Assembly (NCBI GenBank): GCA_030272155.1
Contig: CP126195.1
Span: forward strand, 4,137,001-4,201,000
Direction of reading: 5' to 3'
From: Tetradesmus obliquus
Taxonomy: Eukaryota; Chlorophyta; Chlorophyceae; Sphaeropleales; Scenedesmaceae
DNA length: 64,000 nt
Below the pieces are notes generated by a model, which worked only from the letters and a program-made list of their open reading frames with translations, was not told where the DNA came from and ran no database searches. Positions 58,325 to 64,000 of the stretch are shown here, one piece after another. Position 1 is the stretch's first letter. The number at the start of each line of letters is the position of its first letter. Position numbers and translations under genes: made by a program.

Positions 58325-58760
58325 TGAAGCACTGGGGCATGTTTAGCAGCTGAGGCTGCAGCCATGATGAAGCGCTGAGACATCTTCAGCAGCTGAGGCT
58401 GCTGCCATGATGAAGCGCTGGGGGCATGTTCAGCAGCTGAGGAGGCCACCATGCTGGATCGCCGAATCCGCAAGGTCTCATCATGGGCTGGGGCAGGCTC
58501 AGCAGCTGCGAGCGCTCGTCTTCAGCGTGGCTGGGTCATGTTCAGCAGCTGAGCCTGCTGCGCTGGGCCATGCTCAGCAGCTGATTGGGGTCGCTGGGGT
58601 GATTCAGGCACACAGAGCCAGCTGGCGAGCTGGCAATGATGAAGCGCTGGGGCATGTTCAGCAGCTTATTGGGACCGCTGGGGTGACTCAGGCCCACAGA
58701 GCCAGCTGGCCTTAGCCTTGTGGCCATGATGAGGGCGCTGGGGCATGTTCAGCAGCTGAG
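58325..58760 (+). repeat. 3' array of the CorA terminal exon end (catgatgaagcgctggggca)
   Basis: The last coding bases (AAMMKRWGMFSS stop) recur about eight to ten times after the stop codon with drift in sequence and spacing. Many copies keep atgttcagcagctga. The array forms most of the proximal 3' UTR or flank. Confidence 0.9.
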
Positions 58761-61617
58761 GCTGCTGCGCTGTCACAAATATGACCATTGTCATCACCGC
58801 AGCTCCATCGCCATCAAACTGCGCCACACTGGACGCTGCTGCGCTGGAAGGTGCAACTCCCCGAACCAAGCTGGCTATAGGCACGGAACCCTGTTGCTTG
58901 ATGGTGCAGCAGCACCGCACGTACAAAAGATCTGAGGCTCTATCTGCCGCAGCTGCTTCCGTGAAGCCCTTCCTTATGTAGTAGAGCTGTGGTCAACCTG
59001 GTTTGATTTGCAGCAGCCGCTGCTGGGGTCTGTTTAGGAGCTGACACCCGGCCTGAGCACGTATCTGCTGATGATGAAGCTCCTGGTAGTGACTGCATAC
59101 GCTGAATGCCTGGGGAAGCAGTACTGCTTCTTCACTAGTGCAATGAATGGTGATGGAATATCCAGCATCGGGCGGGGAATGTCTAAACTGTTTTTATGTA
59201 GCTGAGATGGGCTGCCAATGCCTGGCGGTGTGTTTCGTTTGTCCCGCGTGTTGCTATGTTAAATTTGATTGCTCATATGCAAATATGCACAAGGGGTGGA
59301 AGGGCTCTTGCAGGCTCCTGGCAACTCTTTGTGATCTGAGCATGTTTTTCAAAATTGAATCAGCCTGTTGGAATGCACAAACAGTAGATTGCACTTGGTT
59401 ATACAGCACTTATGACGCGTGGTTTGACCAGCATGTCACTTGCAAATGTGTGTTGCTTGTCTTCATGGCGAGGATTGGCTACAAACAGGCTCTGGTGTAT
59501 GCAATGACTGCTGCTACCAACATGATGTGAACGAGTCCCTAGCATGTGACGTGCATCCGGCTGTTCTCAACGTCTTGTGTTGCTGATTTCCACTTATGAC
59601 CGCAGTTTGCATCCAACGGCGATGTCCATTGTCTTCAAATGTTTCAGTTGGGCGTGCTGCAGCCAGCTGCAGATGGTGTTGACTGCTAGTGCGTCGTGCG
59701 GCAGGCGCCGGCAGCCAGTTGACTTGCTGCCTCTGTACGCAGGTGATTGCGGTGCTTGGGCCGCCTGGCCCCACCGATTGCGCATGCACACACCAAATCA
59801 TGCCCATGTAACCAACATGCTGCTGTTGCTGAAGGACCACGCCCACCCATGGACAGTCTAGTTGCTGCAATATTATGGGCGTAAACCACACGAAATTGTT
59901 CTGCTCACCCGCTGATAGCGCGCAGCTCAGCAGTGCTGCTGCTCGTGACATACAACAGTTGCCTCATGTGCGGCGGCTACTGCCAGTACAGTCAGATGCA
60001 TGCCGCGCCGTGCTGGGATGCAGCTGCAGACACAGGCTGGCAAGCAAGAAGCACATGTGTATGCAAGTAACACAGAAAGTAACAATAAAAAACCGCGATA
60101 TGCGGTTTCACTACAAGGGCACAGTGCACGACACTCACCATGCACACCACAGTTTTGAAGCACTGTACAACAGCATTACAAAAATTCATAACGTGTGTAC
60201 GTGCAGTGCAGGGCACCTGCACACCAGCACATGCTTCCACAGGACACCAGTTGCAGACAACCACTGCACAAGCAGGTCAGATTCAGCAGCATGATGGTAA
60301 ATCTAGCAGCCAATACGTAGTAGTCCACCCCGCCCACCCTGGAAACAAAAAAGTAGCAGCCAGCACAGTGCATCATGCATGGCCCAGTGTACCATTTCTG
60401 CGCTGCAATTCCCTGAAGCGGTCTCAGCAACCAATCACAACTGGAAAATTTTTATGGTACTTTCATCTCCTTCTGTAGTGTTCGGAATCTGCAGCTGTGG
60501 CAAAGGCCCTCTCATTAGGCAACCCCTCAACAGCCTAAGGCGTCATGCAGCCTCAATATTGAGGCTTCAGCCTCCAAAAGCCCTAGCCAATACAGTGCAT
60601 AGGACAGCCCACCAGCCTCTCACTGACTCCACTAGTCCAGTGCAGCAGGCCTCTTGCCACTCAACAACAAAAACAAGGTCTCAGCCCAGATCAACCAACG
60701 CTGCTTCTGCTCACCTCAAAACCAAAAGCAAAGCAAGAATCCCTGCACTAAATCACACGGAAAATGAGGACAAACGGATTTCATGAACAACAGGGCCCCT
60801 ACTGCTGTGCGCTCGTCAGAGAACTGTTCAAAGCCATAGAACGGCACATGCAAAGGAACCAAACCTGAATCCTGGTAGCCACGAACATTCTCCTTGCTTC
60901 TCTCCCTCCCTCCTTCTCTGCACTAGTGCTTACTGAGTAAGCAGGAATTAGTCCATTGCCACAGCCCACCGTAAGATCCAAAGAAGACACTGAGCGGCCA
61001 CCAGAGCCCAAGGCTGCTGTCAAAAAGCGCTGTTGCACATCTGCTGGCAGCAAGCCCAATACAGCCAAACTGCAGGTGCGTGAGAGGACTAACAACAAAA
61101 CCATTGTTGCTGAAGGTGGCTGTCATCACATCTCAGATGTACGCGAATCTTACTGCCTTTCTTGTCACTTGTCACATCACAAGCCAACCATAGGAAACAC
61201 AGCCAACACAACTGAAGTGTTGTGCGCACCGCTTCGGTTGAGCAAGCCCACTCGTAGCACTCGAACATTTTCTCACATTGTCTTCAAATGGCGCCCGGAC
61301 CCTCTCAACAATTGCAAAAACTTTGCAATGGGGCGGCATTCATGCTGGCTGCCGGCAGGGCTGTGCCAATGCCTGTCACGCTGCAGCACAGTCGCTACTG
61401 GTAGTTCATCAATGCAGATGCACTGAACAAAAATCCCGCATCTTGCCAATACTAACCGCAGGCTCGCACCTCTCTCTGCAATGCAAAGGCCTCAAGGGGA
61501 GCTACCATCCCCTACTACTGCGGAACAACTGGAAGCAGCCACAGCTGCTGTAACCGCTGCATCTGCTGCTACGGTTGCACGTCCCGCAGCACTGCAGCAC
61601 CCAATGTCCGTGCTTCT
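58761..61617. other. Convergent intergenic region, weak open frames only
   Basis: About 2.9 kb between the CorA gene and a minus-strand gene. It is noticeably less GC/CTG-rich than the genes. Open frames at 60379-60786 and 60956-61426 (+) have Lys/Arg/Thr-rich composition unlike the surrounding noise (e.g. KTKSKARIPALNHTENEDKR), but no domain or clear splice structure is seen. They could be remnants of a gene or mobile element. Confidence 0.35.
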
Positions 61618-63678
61618 CTACTCCAGCCCAGGCGCCACCTGCGCTTGCTGCTGCTGCTGCTGTTTATGCAGCACGCACACGATTGCATGCACATCAGGGA
61701 ACAGCGGGTGGCTGTACACCGCCGCCTTGGCAAACTGCACACTGTCCAGGATGCGCCCCCACACGAAGCACTTGAGCATGCTGCGCAGCACATGCTCCCG
61801 CTGCAGGTTTCCTGCAAGCTGATCTAGCAGCTGCAGCGGATGCAGCTGCCCAGCTGCTGCACAATCTGCTGCTTGTGTGTGTTGCTGCTGCAGGCATGTG
61901 TCCTTTTCTTGGTGCTCTGCTACTGCTGTGGTTGAGTTTGACAGCTCGCAGGCAAGTTCTGCGGCTGTTGTGGCTGCAGGGGCGTGCATGTATGGCTGCT
62001 GCAGCTCTTTATCGAGCTGCTGCTGCAACTGCTGCAGCAGTGAGTGGCGCGTGGCCAGCAGCCTGCTCAGGCTAGCGCCATACAGCTCGCAGCACTCCAT
62101 GATGGCCGTCACCTGCACAGCAGAAACAAGACACAACACTCGCTAAGAGGTCGCTGGTGGGACCCACCACAGCCCCACTGCCCTTTTCGGTTTAAATGTA
62201 ACCGGCCCTGCTCCGACAGCTGTAAAGGGCAGGTCTCCCTGCAGCTAGCTGATGGGCAAGCCTCCCAGGGGTCTCTGCTGCATGTCACAGGAGCAGCGCT
62301 GCGTCGGAACAGTGGCATCATTGCGGCAGTGCAGCCAGCGCTGCATGTGCTGCAGGTGCTGGGGCCGCAGCCGCTGTGTGTATTGCAGTTGTGCAAGGAA
62401 ATGTGCCTCTAATATACCCTGCTGCTTCCAGAGTGTCAAATTGTGCACAAACCATTCCATCCACCTCTCTCACATCCCACCTGCTGGGGCCTCAGCCGCA
62501 GGTGCTGCACCACTTGGCTCCAGTGCTCATCGCAGTAGGCGGCCGGCAGGCCGGAGTCCAGGTTGCGCCCAAACAGGCGGTACAGCACACCTGCACGGCA
62601 TGGCAGATGGAGTTGCTGTATTCAGCCACCCTTCGCATGTAACTATGGTTAAACCACCTGCCAAAGTGAGTGGCATTCACGCTCTGCGTGTACACGTACT
62701 GCTGTACGTCAGCTCCCTCAAGCCACACTGCTGGCTGCATGCAAGCCCAAGTCTCACCTGGGTTCAGCAGCGCCACATACTTGGTCATGTAGCTGTAGCG
62801 GTCGACAAGCGCAGCTATGCGGCGCCCACTGGGGCTGCTGTCAGCATCATACTGTGGCGCCGATGCTGCTGCACCATTGCCAGCAGCAGCAGCAGCGTCA
62901 GCCGCCGCCGCCGCCGCTGCTGCTGCTGCTGCTGCTGCTGTTCTGGGGGCAGCAGCAGCAAATGCTGCCGCGCATGACCCTGCTTCGCCATAGACACCCC
63001 TGCCTCCACCGCACCACTTGCATGCCTTGGAAGCTGCGGCCGCCGCTGCTGCGAATGTGTTGCTAGCGGCTTGGTCTGGCCCTGCTGCTGCTGCTGCTGC
63101 TGCAGTGGCTGTGCGGCAGGAACTCCTGTTGCCTGCTGCTATACTGCTGGTGGGTTGAAAGCTCTGCTGCTGTGCTTCGTCTTGCTCTGCCACCAGCAGC
63201 TCTTGTGTCACCTCTTGCAGGAAACACTTCCAGTGCTGCGGAAGTCACAGATGTGACAGCAGGTGTCTTCAGCACACAGGACTCGTATGGTCAACGCGGT
63301 CAAACGAAAGGTTTGACCCGTATTTGACTGGCTGGCTGATGAGCTTGCAGGACTATGATGACATGCTGTTGAGGGTGCCTGTCTGCCAAGATTGTGCAGG
63401 CTTTTGATAGAATGCCTTGCAGCCTGTATTGTTGTCCTGAGCCTGAGCTTGTCCTGCTTTCAGATATCACCTCATCAACTGTGGCTAGCTCCTTGTTTGC
63501 TGGCACGATAGCTGTACTTGGTATGATCACTGTTACTCCTCATTCTGAGCAAATGTAACGTGCGTTAGATACGGTAAAGTGTCAGCAGGCTCACCTTGAG
63601 GAGGTCATTGTGGCTCATGTGCCTCATGCAGCAGAAGGGGCTGCTGCCCTGACCACAGCTGCCAGTGCCATGCCCACA

Positions 63679-63711
<33 letters not shown>

Positions 63712-64000
63712 CTGCTTGCAGCACCTTTCCGCGCCACAGCCGCAACTTTCATGTGGTGCAAGACCATCAGCACCAGCCTGCTGCTGCTGCTGCTTTGAAC
63801 CAGCTGCTGCTACTGCTGCTGCACTCGCTGCAAGTGTCTGCCTGCCGGCGGCGGCAGCAGCAGCAGCATCCTCATCGTCTGCTGATGCTTCATCGCCTGC
63901 CACATCGGCACTGCCGCTGCCGCTTGCAATTGAGCAGCACCCACTACACTCCCCACTGCAGCAGCGCGAGCGCGAAGTGCTACCATCACTGCTGCTGCTG
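61618..64000 (-). CDS. C-terminal part of a Gln/Ala-rich protein, possibly a bZIP-type regulator (partial)
   Basis: Runs off the right edge, so the N-terminus is missing. Exons on the minus strand: 64000-63595 (partial), 63235-62758, 62590-62481, 62112-61618; junctions are in phase. The first exon is Ser/Cys/Gln-rich with a polyQ stretch. Next is HWKCFLQEVTQELLVAEQDEA, a long poly-Ala region and RRIAALVDRYSYMTKYVALL. Then come GVLYRLFGRNLDSG, HWSQVVQHLRLRPQQ, CELYGASLSRLLATRHSLLQQL and a Gln-rich tail. This arrangement of W/LxLxPQQ and ..R..LL..L helices resembles the C-terminal region found downstream of the basic zipper in several chlorophyte bZIP proteins, but the bZIP itself would lie outside the window. 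The function is inference. Confidence 0.6.
62350..62392 (-). repeat. Copy of exon end (RLRPQ) in the intron of the partial gene
   Basis: In sense it reads RLRPQHLQHM; the true exon end at 62481 reads LRLRPQQ plus donor. Offset is about 110 bp. Confidence 0.55.

Noticed and set aside
59147-59530. 127-codon + strand open frame (Cys/Tyr-rich)
   Set aside because: No motif spacing typical of zinc fingers or secreted Cys-rich proteins, and no splice or promoter support.

Overview
This window is nuclear DNA of a green alga, most likely a core chlorophyte of the Sphaeropleales/Chlamydomonadales type. The evidence is chloroplast-targeted photosynthesis and redox proteins (cytochrome c6, peroxiredoxin Q, RimP), an FEA1-like iron-assimilation protein, GC-rich intron-dense genes with GTGAG/GTGGG/GTGCG donors, and heavy CAG/CTG triplet tracts. 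Order-level placement is inference. Exon structures were built by hand from splice signals and frame continuity. For most genes every internal exon joins in phase.

Layout: 1-204, possible 3' end of an unknown gene (+). 205-4798, no gene recognised. 4799-7042, petJ cytochrome c6 (+). 8557-10728, xanthine-type phosphoribosyltransferase (-). 11709-15912, FEA1-like secreted iron protein (+). 17101-20260, protein kinase with two long polyglutamine tracts (-). 21838-25630 and 30370-34167, two convergent copies of a secreted heme peroxidase (+ and -), separated by 4.7 kb that holds a possible decayed CRN-like nuclease fragment. 35322-38873, SABATH-type carboxyl methyltransferase (-) with a 1.3-kb minisatellite intron. 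39648-42721, plastid RimP (+). 43832-45983, PRXQ (-). 47073-50182, WrbA/FQR-type quinone reductase (-) with a Harbinger-like MITE in an intron. 51015-58324, CorA-family Mg2+ transporter (+). 61618-64000, C-terminal part of a Gln/Ala-rich protein running off the window (-).

The most striking feature is structural. Nearly every gene has partial tandem copies of an exon edge, meaning some tens of bases of exon plus the adjoining splice site, lying inside the neighbouring intron or just after the stop codon. I count more than twenty such copies in ten genes. Many keep an intact AG|GT donor or CAG acceptor. In addition, CTG runs read in the sense direction sit at 3' splice sites, ending in CTGCAG and apparently acting as the pyrimidine tract. 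CAG runs sit just inside several donors, so some introns are bracketed by complementary CAG...CUG tracts. A short element of about 112 bp with target-site duplications occurs in a petJ intron and in the last exon of one peroxidase, where it replaced the basic C-terminal tail.

Functionally the genes are unrelated housekeeping, stress and redox genes on alternating strands. There is no operon or gene-cluster logic beyond the peroxidase duplication.
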